Assembly: GCA_034766995.1 (NCBI GenBank)
Contig: CM068314.1
Coordinates: forward strand, 32,698,208 to 32,762,207
DNA: 64,000 nucleotides
Source: Acanthacorydalis orientalis
Taxonomy: Eukaryota > Arthropoda > Insecta > Megaloptera > Corydalidae
Direction: 5' to 3'
The translations under genes were made by a program, and so were the position numbers. The notes beneath the pieces were generated by a model, which worked only from the letters and a program-made list of their open reading frames with translations, had not been told where the DNA came from and made no database searches. Below, piece after piece: positions 13,696 to 27,300 of the stretch. Position 1 is the first letter of the stretch, and each line of letters starts with the position of its first letter.

Positions 13696-14196
13696 CATAC
13701 GTGCACACATATACATACATTACATATTTATACACATGGTGTGTATATTATATAATAAATAGAAATACAAACTTTACCATTATGTATTGAAAGCGCGTTT
13801 ATTTTTGTCAGATTTAAAAAATGAATGCATGCGACAACCACGAATGACGATATCAAGGTGGTGTTTATTATTCTTCGTCAGCTATTTGACAGTAAATCGT
13901 AAGTTAGAGCAGACGTGCATTGCCTCGATCTTGTACACATTCGATAAAATATCATTGTTGAAACCCTGCACTTCACTCTCTATATCATTGAGGTGTAATT
14001 TTTCTTATCAGCAAACTGCGACTTACTCTTTCTTCGAATCACATAATTGAATCATTCATCGTATATTAGTACGGCTGATTCCATATGATCGAACTTACTG
14101 TTTTTTAGTATCATATTCGATTTGTTCTGTGTTTTTAGTGGTGGTGTGACTTGTATTACATAGTTACAACGTGCAAAAGGTAATCGAATATTTTAA

Positions 14197-14202
<6 letters not shown>

Positions 14203-14256
<54 letters not shown>
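14203..14256. repeat. (TA)n microsatellite
   Basis: About 54 nt of TA beside a GC-richer 370-nt block. Confidence 0.95.
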
Positions 14257-14258
<2 letters not shown>

Positions 14259-14972
14259 GTAACATGTACATGATATATGAATAATTATTTAAAAATAGGT
14301 GCAGTGTTTGCGCTATAAAATAACTATTAATCACAAAAACAATTTTTGCTAACATAATTTTTTATGAACACAACTGTTTTATATAATTCACGTTTTTGGT
14401 AAAAAAAAAATGAACAGTAAAAAATAAATTAATTGAGAATAAAAGAAATGAAGCTTCTGTTTCTTCTAATGTTTCAAAAGAAGTTTATAAAAAATAATGT
14501 ATATGCAATTAAACAATCGATCTCTTGAAACTAACGAATAATTTCTAACCATTATATTGCGCCCCTTTGTTCAATTACTGTGATAAACATAGGCATTTAT
14601 AATTCTTAAACATATTCCTAAAATCACATCCATATTCATATATGTATATGTTTATATGTACATGCCTGCATACGTGGGTGAATATTGGTTTAATTTCAAA
14701 TTTACGTAAATACAAGTCTAGTTTTCAATTTGTCGTGTCGGTAAGTTTGCGATACATTTTAATCTTCATTGCACAATCACCAATTTTAATAATAAAAAGA
14801 TAAAACCATCTTTAAATAATAAAAAGATAAAAAAAATATATATAATTATTTCACTATTAACTACTATTTCCACAAATAATTCCTAAAAAATATAACGGTT
14901 TATATATTATCCTTTATTGAGAATATATGTAAATATATACATAATACACTCACGTATACATACAACCCCCCT

Positions 14973-14973
<1 letters not shown>

Positions 14974-15033
<60 letters not shown>
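14974..15033. repeat. (TA)n microsatellite
   Basis: About 60 nt of TA, preceded by a C-run at 14965-14970. Confidence 0.95.
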
Positions 15034-15037
<4 letters not shown>

Positions 15038-15405
15038 CATATATGTTTCCATATATATGTGTTATCAGTAATACATATACTATTGCTTATACATCTATTA
15101 ATTATTATTTTTTAAACCTCGATAAACATTGTATTAATTCATTGATAAGATTAAAGGTAACCCCAACAACAGGACACTTATTTTTGAAGAGCACACCGAA
15201 GAAACGTGTAGTAATACAAGTTAGTATTCTACTTTTTATCGAGGTTAGGTTAGGTTATTTGGGATTTAAAGGCGCGTCGTTTTTATCAAGGATTAAAAAT
15301 AGAAAAGTATACTAAGAATCGTGCTATCAAACATAAGTGTAAATTTAATCTTATGCTATAAAACAAAAAAAATAACACATTATACACACATATAAGTTTA
15401 TGGAT

Positions 15406-15408
<3 letters not shown>

Positions 15409-15468
<60 letters not shown>
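15409..15468. repeat. (TA)n microsatellite
   Basis: About 60 nt of TA after a GGATGGA interruption. Confidence 0.95.
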
Positions 15469-15473
<5 letters not shown>

Positions 15474-16366
15474 TAATTTGCAATATAAATTGTTCACTAA
15501 GCAACTTTATTAAATTATACATTTTGTATCTTTATTCTTTGTAATAATTTTTCAATTTCACTCTAAACCGTTGATAATTTCTTATTTACATAAGTTTCGA
15601 CTTATTTCTTTTTTATGTGGATTTTCTGAATTGTAAGTTTCGAAAATCTACCTCAAAATATCGTCTATCAAAACCGATTGTAGTATATGAAGTAATAATC
15701 AGAACAAAGGTCAGTAACTTTTTATTAACAAAAGGTACACTCAAACTTTGCGATGTAATCAGGCCACAGCTAAGTACATATACATATTTACACAAGAGCA
15801 ATATTCCAATGATAGGAATATAATCATTTGTTAACATCAAAAAAAAATTATAAGATAAAATGACGTTTTTTTAACATTTTATTTATAAAAAATCGGTCCA
15901 AAACATATGTAAAGTATAACAATAAATAGCAACATTTTTTAAAACACACACACAACATTAATTTACTCGTTTCATCCGTAAATATACCAAATATATAAAA
16001 CACATATAAACGTGAGTGAATATTCATAAAAATTTAATATAGAAATTTTGTTCATACATAGAAAGTTCTAAAATAATATTAATTGATTTTTTTAAAGAAT
16101 TGGTACTATTTTAAGAAATTATGGTTTTGGTTATAAGAATAAATGCAAATTAAACTATTTTTAAATTTATCATTTTGTAGTTGAAGTGCATACTGAAGCA
16201 GAGACAATATCACCCAAGCTATATGTTAGCGACCTCTGGTCCAAAGGGTGAAATAGACGAATTAATATCAAATAAGTATAAAGCAATACAAAACAACAAC
16301 TCATACATTAAAATAGTATTTTTCAAATACAATATTAATAAGAATTAGAAAAGTTTCAAACTCAAT

Positions 16367-16369
<3 letters not shown>

Positions 16370-16433
<64 letters not shown>
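16370..16433. repeat. (TA)n microsatellite
   Basis: About 64 nt of TA, located 190 nt left of a piggyBac-type MITE. Confidence 0.95.
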
Positions 16434-16436
<3 letters not shown>

Positions 16437-16628
16437 CTGAAAATCGTGAAGTATACTTGTATACAAAGCATTAATCATTTACTGGGTTTATGTTCATCAT
16501 AAAAAAAATATCTAATAATTTTGTAAATATTAAAAATATATATATTTTTTAATTTGAGTATCACTAAATAAAAATTAAATTAAAGATAGGAATGCTTATG
16601 TCAAAAAAGTAAGACAATTATACATTAA

Positions 16629-17063
16629 CCCTTTGTGGTCCGCAACGTTCACGCAGTTTCGTTCCAGCTGGCCCGCGCTGATTTCGTCAGCGTATGGTTT
16701 ATTTTAAGCATTTATGATCTTACTAACAAAACAACATACTTATGAATGGATGGTCATATCAAATAAAATTTTAGTGTATTAAAATATTCTCCGACATGCA
16801 AAATTCTCCGACTTTCAAACTCATTATCAATTATCGTTGTATTTTGTTTTCCTCGTCTAGCCATGGTCTAATTTATATATCGAAATTTTCAAATTAAATT
16901 TTGTATTTTTGAGGAAGAAAATATCGACTGCATCAAGAATTCTACCCGTATGCCAAGACAGTTTTAAAATCACTATGGGCTTCCTTTCAAGAGTCATGAC
17001 CGAACTCAAATATCTAATGACGCGGCTGCTATCTAATCTCTATTAGTATCAAATTACCCACAC

Positions 17064-17132
<69 letters not shown>

Positions 17133-17237
17133 TACAAAATGTACATAATTATAATATTACATGAAATATTCTTGGAATAACTGCTATTACTTTCGAAATG
17201 TGATGTCGAGCCACACTCGACATATGACCGCAAAGGG
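16629..17237. mobile_element. piggyBac-type MITE with TTAA target duplication
   Basis: The 609-bp element is flanked by TTAA (16625-16628 and 17238-17241). Its terminal inverted repeats are CCCTTTGTGGTC on the left and CCCTTTGCGGTC read inward from the right, which match at 11 of 12 positions. CCCTTTG ends at TTAA are diagnostic of piggyBac-family elements. There is no transposase frame. A (TA)n tract lies inside at 17067-17126. The internal sequence is GC-richer than the flanks (for example 16645-16690). Confidence 0.88.
17067..17126. repeat. (TA)n microsatellite inside MITE
   Basis: About 60 nt of TA within the piggyBac-type MITE, so it expanded after insertion or was carried in. Confidence 0.93.
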
Positions 17238-17281
17238 TTAAAGAACAGTTGTAATTTTTAGTATCTAAATTTCGTTTTAAG

Positions 17282-17287
<6 letters not shown>

Positions 17288-17313
<26 letters not shown>
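17288..17313. repeat. (TA)n microsatellite, short
   Basis: About 26 nt of TA, 50 nt right of the MITE end. Confidence 0.85.
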
Positions 17314-18105
17314 GTAATTTAATATGTTTTACGTTTATTTATTTCAGAAAAATAACAGTCATCAACATATGAGAAAACATTCAACATGAGAAAACGATTC
17401 AGAAATCTACAACTATTATGAAAATAATGAAAAATAGTAACGTTAATCGTTGAATTATTTAAAATTATTAATATGTATTACTTAAATAAAACTTAATATT
17501 AAACTGAATATTTGAAACAATATTTAGTAGAAATAAACTAAAGTACTAGTGGAAATAAATAAAAATAAATTGTTTCATTACTGAATGAAAATAAAAAATT
17601 AAAAAATAAACAGAAGAAAATGCGTGTTTAACAGCTATTGCTAATGCAAAATAAAAATATTTTATACGTAAACATTTTTAAAAAAAAAATATTAAAAAAT
17701 ATTATTAAACATTAAAAGAATTCGCACTATACGTTAATAATATAAATATAACGTAAAAAAGAAATAGTTCCTTGATAAATGTTTCGTATGGCAGTTTAAA
17801 TTTAAAAAAAATAATTTTAAGTAAATCTTGTACTTATTATATAAACTGATTTCAAAATTACATTGCACCATGTATAGATTCTATATAAAGTCGTCTTATT
17901 TACTAGATAAGATGTACACGTTAAAAAATATGTACTACAGATAAAAAAATGACGTAAATATATTTGCACATACTTTTTTGACTTCAAATAACTTCAACAT
18001 AAAGTAAATGAAATAAAATCATTTTTTTCAATGTATTAAATAATTATTATTTATTGGTAGTAAACAAAAATAAAAAAGTATATTACCTAAAAGTAACTTT
18101 TAACA
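17314..18105. other. AT-rich upstream region of the 18.1 kb gene
   Basis: No coding signal. It contains the presumed promoter and 5' UTR of the adjacent + strand membrane protein gene. I could not identify a specific TATA box because the whole stretch is A/T. Confidence 0.4.
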
Positions 18106-18684
18106 ATGAGATATCAAACTGAATATAATTCAATTGTGAAATATATTTTAAAAATAACACTATGGTTTTGTATATATATAACTATTTGTAACGCGGTCTG
18201 GTCTAATAACGCACGTGTAATAAATTCGAATTCTTTATGTAACGGCTTATGCACTTGCGGATATGATGAGTTAAAATGTGATTGTAAAGAGGGTGGTAAT
18301 CAGGTTAGTAAATTTTAAAATGTTGCTAATTTTCAATTAAGTTCTTTCTTTACATTTAATTGTCTAAATTACGTACGTGTATATATATATATATACACAT
18401 ACACACATATGTATGAATGTATTTAAGTACATATATATACGTATCTATGTACTTTACAGCTTAGCAATTCATACGTGTAACATTAAATCTAAAGTAAATG
18501 TATAACTATACAGAAATACGAAATATACTATTTATATTTCAGATAATTTCATTTGTATTTCAAATAATCAATTTAAAATTAATTATTTAAAAGATGCTTT
18601 AATTTAATGTCTCCATTATTAAAATACTCTATGAAGTTATTATAACATCATATTATAATTTGGTGTCGCTTTTCTAAATATTTT

Positions 18685-18750
<66 letters not shown>

Positions 18751-20063
18751 GTATATAATATTTTTCTGTTGATCGTTTTTTTTTTACAAATACATTAAAA
18801 AATCATAATTAAAAAAATTCCTTTTCACAGTACATTGAAATAACTTCTACGAATACAAGATCTGACGTAAAAAACATAATTATATCAAATTGCCACTCAG
18901 TCAAATTTTCTTCAAATTCGATAAAAGAAAAATTAAATTTACGACTCGTTCATATTAAAAAAGTACATGATTTACAATTACCAAAATCTTCTCTTGAATG
19001 GGATGGAGACAAAATAAACCCGTTACGTGAAAGCCCTAAATTAAAAATAGAAATCTCTGATTCAATGACCGTCAATATAGGAAGTTACAGCTTCAAAGGA
19101 AACATTCAATCGATAATATTCGATAATTTTCGAATTAAACAAATTGACGCATATGCATTTTCCAGTATGGAGTACTGTGACTCGATCGAATTTAAAAACT
19201 CTGTTATCGAAAAAGTTCAGATACTAGGATTTAAACAATTTACAACGGATAGATTTTTATTTGAGAATACAACATTTGAGGGCGTGTTAATTAGTCGAGC
19301 TTTTTCGGACGTGACAGTGAAATCGAATCTAAAAATTGCTAACAAATCGAAGTTCGGTAGATTGAAACCAAATGCCATGATAATTTCCGGTCCACGAAGT
19401 TTTCATATTTTAGATTCATCATTCAAACACCTTGAAAGTGAAGCATTCAGAATCGTTACTTTTGGTAATGTAATGATAAAAAATAACACTTTTGAAGAGA
19501 CTGATCCATTTGCATTCGCTGGAATTTCGTTGACTGCGAACCCGTTTAAAAAAGCGGAAATTGTGTTTAAAAGTAACACCTTAACCAATTTTACAAATAA
19601 TTCTGTATATTTCAATGACAGTTTATTTGATATAAAAATGCTCAATGTAAATATTAATCAAAAGTGTGCATGTGAAAATTTAGAATTATGGATAAGTGTT
19701 TTTAACGCAGCCAAATTAAACAATATAAATTGTTATTATGAAACCTCAATTTTAACTATAGAAGAATATCAAACCAAACATTGTAGTACAAAATTAAAGA
19801 CGTTCAAAACAATAACAATTATAGTAAGTGTTTTGTTTGTAATTATACTAATAATAGCGGGAATCTTTTTTTATTTCCACCGAAGAAAAAAGAATAAAAA
19901 AGAAAAACGATGGGTAAACAATGCTTCGCCAATAATGAATCGAAAACGTGAGACAGAAGAACAAAAACACCTCCCATTAATTGTGCCTGATGGAAGAACA
20001 TACAAAGAAACTGAACTGCATGTGATACTTGAAAGACCAGCACTTCTCACAACTGAACTTTAA
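18106..20063 (+). CDS. Type I membrane protein with LRR/solenoid-like ectodomain
   Basis: Two exons, 18106-18303 and 18831-20063, joined by a GT-AG intron in phase 0, give 476 aa. The N-terminus (residues about 12-30, hydrophobic, ending near CNAVW) looks like a signal peptide. A Cys-rich segment follows (CNGLCTCGYDELKCDC, about 46-61). About 300 residues then carry recurring short beta-strand-like units with F/I/L at regular spacing, resembling irregular leucine-rich or beta-helix repeats (for example IDAYAFSSM, ESEAFRIVTFGN, TDPFAFAGI). Two further Cys follow near the end of the repeats. A single membrane helix (TITIIVSVLFVIILIIAGIF) precedes a basic stop-transfer KKNKKEKR and a cytoplasmic tail of about 60 aa. 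Many N-x-S/T sites are present. I do not recognise a named orthologue. The predicted topology and single-pass receptor-like layout are inference. It appears nested antisense within a long highwire intron. Confidence 0.75.
18689..18749. repeat. (TA)n microsatellite in intron
   Basis: About 60 nt of TA in the only intron of the 18.1-20.1 kb gene. A shorter TA/CA run lies at 18380-18410. Confidence 0.93.
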
Positions 20064-20736
20064 TAAAAAGAATTGCACGTGCACAAGTAATACAAAATAG
20101 TTAAAATGCTATTTAAAAAAGTAAAATAGTAATATCTCAAGTATTCTATTTCATCACCAAAAGTGAATATAAAAAATAGATTTTATAATGACATGATTTA
20201 CAAAAAAAATATTTTTTTCATTGAATTAAAGTTACTGTAAAACAAAGAAATGCCAATACTTTTTTATTATATTTTTTTATAACGACGTGACATTATCACT
20301 GACTAAACACAATATATTTCTATTCTTTATATGGCTATATTTCATTTTTTTAAATAATATTCAAAATAAACAAAAATTAAAACAGATATGCCATTTCAAT
20401 ATTTTGAATAAATCGTTACATTACATGTTAGATCTCAGAGTTTTTAATGATCAAATATACATAAATTTATATTAATATATTGTATATTGGTCAAACAATT
20501 TCGCGTGTTTCGTTTTCTAACGTAGATAACCTATCATATCAAAAAGCTGGATTACTTAGCTTTCGATTTAATTTTACCTGATATACTAATCACTTGTTTT
20601 GATATAATATAGTTACGTATATGGTGCATTCGTATATAGTGCAGGTACAATTTTGTATGGCAACAGAATGTTTTATTAATAATTTTAACTCATTTTTTTC
20701 TTATCTAATTTTCATTTCATTTTTTCTTATATATAC

Positions 20737-20742
<6 letters not shown>

Positions 20743-20771
<29 letters not shown>
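20743..20771. repeat. (TA)n microsatellite, short
   Basis: About 28 nt of TA. Confidence 0.85.
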
Positions 20772-20776
<5 letters not shown>

Positions 20777-21594
20777 ATCCTAGAATTCTATCTAACATTA
20801 TAATTTATAATCACAAATTAATTATGTTCATTAAATTTTATGTATGGTTATTTATATTATAAAATACTGAAATACAATTAAAAACATTTCCATTATTATT
20901 ATTATGATTGGTAGAATAAATTTTTTTCAATACCAGTTTATTTGCAAGCCAAATTATTTATAATTATTAGTTTCTTAGACATATTTAATTCTAACTTAAA
21001 AACATTATTCAAATATTAAATTGTCATTTCTATTATAAGATCAAACGTAAAACTTAATTAATAGTAACGTTTTTTAAGTCTGTTGATGAAATAAAACAAA
21101 TATTTATACCAAAAATTTTAAAACAGAAAATTCGTAATTAAAATTATAGTACTTGACTTTAAATGAAACATTCATGATTATAAAAAACAATGTAGTTAAG
21201 TATTTTCAGTCATTAACTTTTGTAAATTTATTTTGAATATTTCATTTATATATTATCAACTATATTTATCATTATATTTCATTATTTTATCCTGTGATGT
21301 AAATGAAATAGTTATTGAATTTTTGTATTATTAAATCAGTATTTTTAAAAATAATTTATAAAATGTTTGATACTGTATCAGTGAATAATACATTTTTCTG
21401 TTCAAGACTCTAAGCGATATATTTTACCAAAAATAAAATACATATTTATTTTGTAAATAAATAAATTTATTTTTATTCTATTTGTAAAAAATATATGCAT
21501 AAATAAATACATATATGCACACGCACATGTACACACATACACATTATACATGCACAAATACATGCATTCACATGCACGTAAACGCGCGCGCCAC

Positions 21595-21598
21595 ACAA

Positions 21599-21695
<97 letters not shown>
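21595..21695. repeat. (CA)n-(TA)n compound microsatellite
   Basis: About 30 nt of CA passes directly into about 40 nt of TA, then TATG-interrupted TA to about 21695. Confidence 0.93.
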
Positions 21696-21696
<1 letters not shown>

Positions 21697-22730
21697 TGTA
21701 ATTATGTTTAAATTATTAGTCAGTCTTTACTAATTCATTCATTATTTATTTAAACTAGCTTCAGTTTAGTTCAAATAAAACAATGAATCAAAATGTCATA
21801 GATTTTAGTAGGAAGTTGCATTTAATGTCCTGATTTTTGTATACTTGTTCATAATAAAAAAATCAGTGACAAAATGAATACTTCAATTACCAATATGCAA
21901 GTAATTTTTATTTAATAAATAAATATTTAATTGCTTACTGTCCTAAATATTTTAGTAACTACATATAATTAAACATTGATTATTAATGGGTTGTACCTGG
22001 CTGAGAAACAGCAAAAACTAGTGTGTTAATCATTTTTGTGATATTTAATAATAAACAAACACACACATACACATACATACATATATACATTTTTTACAAA
22101 ATAATTATTTTATTTAAAAAGCATTTTAAACAACGTAAATTAAAGAATATTCAAATTCATATGAAATAGTATTTTTAAGTAGTTTCAATAAATGTTTGTT
22201 ATTGTTTTTTTTTATATTATTTCAATCAAATTTTATTATTATATAGTTTGTTTTAAAATAATTAACCGGCAAAAATATTAAAGCAATATTTAAAAAATAT
22301 TTTTTACACTATATTCGATTCAAACAATGCTTTTTAAATTATAAAATATTTTTATAATAAGATTTATAAATATTTTTTTCTATTAATAATAAATTTATGT
22401 ATTCAAATTCAATGCAACAAGAAAATATATTAAATAAATTTAGACCAAAATTTATTAATATCTAATTTTTTTTTGAAAAAAATATTCTGTTCTAAATATA
22501 AGATATAAAATTATTTTTAAAATATGTACTGTGATAACACTATAATTTCTGTTAAAATAAAGCATTATGAAAATAGTTCTATTTTTCATTTCAATTATTT
22601 CAAAATAAACCCTATTACATACACTGTTTAACAAGTATACTTGGTGGGTGTGTGTGTGTCTATACACAAGAGAGAGAATATGCATAACTTAACAAGTATT
22701 CAATAGAAAAGTACAATTGTAATTACTAAC

Positions 22731-24330
22731 CTGTAAGGTAATGTACCATCCAATGCCTGCATTGCTGTTGGAGGATTTGCAAGTGCTAGTCCTTTTGATA
22801 ATAAGTGAGCATGTTCTTTAACAACATTTTGAGCTACTAGTTCACACATTTCACTATCTCTCTCCAAATCTTCATCTATAAAAAAAAAATCATTGCTAAT
22901 TACCAAAAAAATATTTTTATAAAATCACCTCTAACTTGAAAACTGCATTAAAGTAAACTTGAATGTATTTTAATTCTCTGGTATATTCACTTTGATATAA
23001 AAGATATATCATTAAACAAGTTTCACTTAAATAAATTAACTATAATGAATATTTTTTATACCTATCATTTTGTTTTTCATAAAAAAAATATTACTTTTAC
23101 CTACCTGTCACTATTGGTAGCTGTAAATCTTTCTTCATTAAACTAGCTGCACACATTCCACCTAAAAATGACAATTCTGCTTCAAGATGATTTAAACCCG
23201 GACAACCAACAAACGAAGGCCATTCGTAACCAACAGCAAGACATCGAAAACCGTAAGAGCTAGTTTTTTCGTTATGTTCATAATCAGAAGCAGTTTCCAA
23301 AGAAAATAAAACTTCATGGCCAGGTAAGATTATAGCGTTTTGTGGCCATTGTGGCGTGCTAAAAATAATATATTAATTTCTTTAAATTACATTTAAAATA
23401 TTTACATAATCACTTATACAAACATGGCTGATGTTATTTTTATAAATACACAAAATGTATAAAAAATGAAATATAATTAACATTTCTGAATAATTAATAT
23501 TTTGAAAATAAAACATAAAACTTACGCTGAGCTAAATTTTTGAAGTACTGGCCAATATGGCACAGAATTAGGTTGGTCGTCTGAATTTTGAGGAATAGAA
23601 TTTGGAGTTAATCGAGGTACAAAAATTTGCAGTGAATCTTCAGGTTGTGCTAAAGAACATGCTGGATCAAATTCAAATGACATCCATTTTATATTGTCGG
23701 GAAATATGACTCTACAATGATAATTTTATATATAATAATTTCATTTTTATATTTCAAACTATGAAAAAACAAATATAAATTCAATCTTATTCTCTACCTA
23801 TATTGTGAAACAGTAGCAGGTTTATATGGATGTTCACTTTCCACCCAAGTACAATGCTGACTAGTTGTTATCAAAGATGATTCAGATATTCCACCAGATT
23901 GTGTTAATTGACCTGTGTCACCACCAGCTAGCAAATTTAATGCTGCAACATGAGGAAGCATTTCATGTATCAAACTCAATATTTGTACAGCACTCTAAAA
24001 AGAAATTAAACATATCAAAATAAATTTTAATTAATCACCAAAAAGTAAACATAAAATAAAAAAAAACATACTCTTGGATCGGTATTAATAAGTGTGCTAA
24101 CATGAGCAAACATATTTGGTAAAAGTACTTTAAAAGCACAAGCATCTCCAAGTATTTCCCAAGGTGCAGATCCTGGTGCGTATGGTACAGAAGTAGCTGA
24201 ATTTTCACGAGCCAAAACAAGTAAACTTGTACATTTTTGTACAATAGTTGTAACTATAGATAATACACATTGTCTTGCTTCCTGTTCTAGAGCCATTCGA
24301 CTTGAATGTTGACTTGAGTCAAGAGGATTA
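22731..24330 (-). other. hiw exons 24-28: region after PHR2
   Basis: Exons 24072-24330, 23798-23994, 23526-23711, 23105-23358 and 22731-22875. Conserved landmarks are [71 protein letters not shown] and [20 protein letters not shown]. The final donor (GT at 22730-22729) is in phase 2. The expected next segment, before the filamin repeat, was not found to the left. Confidence 0.9.
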
Positions 24331-27300
24331 CTACAAATAAATTGAAATTGTTTTAAATAAATTAAAACTTCTCATATCAAAAAGAAAATATGTACATAAA
24401 AATATCTCAATTCTTAATTATCAAGTTATGAATGAAGTATAAAATATATAAAATTGTAATAAAAAGCTTATATTGTAATAATTCAAAAACGTACCTATAA
24501 TAAAGAACATACGGAAACTGTCCTCGTGTTTGTGTAGTACCATTAAAACTTAAAGAACAAGTTTGAAATGAAAAAGTCGTTCCGTCAAGGCCTTTTACAC
24601 TACTGAATCCACCATCTCCATTATTTGTTCTTCCTCCATGATTGCGTAAACGAATTGCATAACTTACATTTTCCTAAAAATTATTTTATTTTAATATCAA
24701 ACAAAACAATAAATATTTTCCGAAATTTGATTATTTTAATAATTAACCTTTATGGGAATTGTATTTTCAAATTTTATTTCCACAATGTCAGAAACACAAT
24801 CTTCAGGTCCAAAAGAACCTTTTACTTGTTCTAATGTTACCCAACGCTGAGAATGTGCATGAGAAGCATCACCTGTAGTAGTCTATAAAAAATATTTTCA
24901 ATTAGAATATTCACAACAAGTGATGAACTTATTATATATATAAGATATGTAACTGATGACAAATAATTAAAATCATCAATACATACATCCTCAATAAGTT
25001 CCAATTCATAATCATATTGTCCTTGACCTGCATAAATAGCAACTCCAGCAATAGTTACACCAGGTCGATCAACACGAATACAAATTGCATCTGGAGATCC
25101 TCCACCTGTATTCCACGGTCGAGACTGATTTGTGCGAGCGAAACGTAATGGTGTAGCATGTAACGGACCTCGACCACAGCCTCCTTGAAGTTCTTCCTAT
25201 ATTAAATACATGTGTGTGTGTGTGTATGTATATATATATATACATACACACACACACATATACAAAAAATATTTCATTATAGTTTTGCATAAATGTAACA
25301 TCACTTTCAACTTAATTTATACAATCATGAAACTATTTTTACTTACATCTGCAATACAACACTGATAAGCAAGCTCAGCTAATAATTTTGCTAAGAGTTG
25401 ACAAGCATGTCTAGTTAAAGCTGGAAGTGTTCTAGGATGAGTTGCACCTAGTAGACGAGCTCTGATTGGTCCTGTAACCATAGTCAAAAGTCTATCTACT
25501 ACTTCTCGTAAAGACCAACTTACTTCGGGTGCACCTCCTTCAAGCTATAAAAATAATCATATTAGAATGCTCATAACATATATGACAATATAATCATGTA
25601 TACCTGTGTCCGATAACTCATTTGTTCTACTAAAACGGGATAGCAATGTGTATCATTGGCAAGTGAAATTGGAAGACCAGAATTGTCTGAAGGACTAAGA
25701 CCACCATCATTATAACTATGTCCAGGTGATAATCTGCTATTATACAGATTCGGACATAAAGAACGTAATCTAATTGTAGCACTACATAGTGATGCTACAA
25801 CTGCACTTAAAATGCGTTCATTTTTATGTTGCATCCCAGAATCTTTATCCTAAAAAAATCAATCATAAATTTGACAGTGATTAAAGAGTTTTTATTTATA
25901 ACTTAATACACAAACAAAAATCAAATAATCTCTAATAATAAAAAATATAAAAACAGTACTATAATATAATTTAAAAAAGTACTTAAAATTATATATATGA
26001 AAAAATAAAAAACTAAATATGATTTAAATTTTTAATTTCAGAGTGGACTATCTATTTCAGTTTACTTGCCTTATCCATTTCTGATAAAAGTTCACATAAA
26101 CAATTCCATTTAAGATAGGCAGTAGGAAAGAAAGCATGAAAACATGAAACAAAAGTATGATGACATTCATCAAAAATTCCATTAAGCATTTTTAAATGTG
26201 TGTCCGTAACTTTATGTGATTTTCCTTTTCGTTTTCTGACTGTATCTGATAAAATCTGCTTTAATAAAGCTCGTACATCACCTACACATTGCGCTAAGAT
26301 TATATTTTCCGTAGGTGCCCTTTTTGTCAAATAATTTGGGTATATTTCATTTGTATAAGTACGAATTAATCTTAAACTAGCTCTACTAATGTAAACAAGT
26401 CTTTCAAGCTCAAGTGGTGAATATACTTGTGATGACTCCAATAAAGCTACTTTAAAAGTATTCCAAGACCATTGAAGAAGTGCAAGAAGTGACTGAAAAC
26501 AATCTTTTGATACAAAACGTGAAAAATCTTTACTCAGCACATGAATCGGTTCAAGAGTTTCCATAGGTCGATTTGGTGATTGATTTTCAGGTGTGATTAT
26601 ACGATAAAGAATTTGAGGAATTTGACCTGCATTTACATCAGTACCATTATTTGACTTTTTTGATGACTTAAAATAAAACACAACTTGATCTTCAGAATTG
26701 ACCATACTTTGACCTGCTGAACCACAATCACTTGATGGCCCACATACACGACACCAGGCTAAATACCAACGGTTAGCCTAATTCAAAAACAAAATTTAAT
26801 TATAATCATTTTACTTACTTATAAACATTAACAACTAAATAATTTTCAAAGGTTTAACATGCATTCATTTGTTATCAACACATCTGTAAATATTTATATA
26901 CTCAAATTTAATTTTTAAAAGCTATATGCAAAATTAGTTGTATTTTATTATTAATATGAAAATACCTTAATAGGAACTGGCTGATCAAACAAAATAGGAT
27001 GTTTCTGACGAATTGGACATTCATATTGTTGCATTACTGTTTCGGCTAATAATTCTCCTTCGCCTTCGTGTTCTCCACCTTCTACTCCAAGATCCATTAA
27101 TCGAATACGAGCAGTATATTCACCTCGGCCACCAAAAAGGCCATATCCACCTAAAAAAATTATGACTAAAACAAACTACTATCATTCTTAAAAAAACTAT
27201 ACCTGGAATTGTAATTATTCCACTTTTCATTTTTTGATTAAATTTGAAAAAAATATTTAATTACCATATTTATAGATTCCATATATGTGTTGATATACTT

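Larger units (their letters stand above)
20064..22730. other. AT-rich region between the nested gene and highwire exon 28
   Basis: The left part should hold the 3' UTR of the + strand membrane protein gene. AATAAA-type signals occur often (for example near 20404), so the true poly(A) site cannot be chosen. No exon of highwire was found. Microsatellites lie at 20743-20771 and 21595-21695. Confidence 0.5.

Noticed and set aside
15241..15256. TTAGG-type telomere repeat
   Set aside because: Only about two to three units (GGTTAGGTTAGGTTA), too short for an interstitial telomere. It could be chance.
19403..20043. Minus-strand frames opposite the membrane protein exon
   Set aside because: Shadows of the + strand coding exon, which has signal peptide, membrane helix and consistent splicing.
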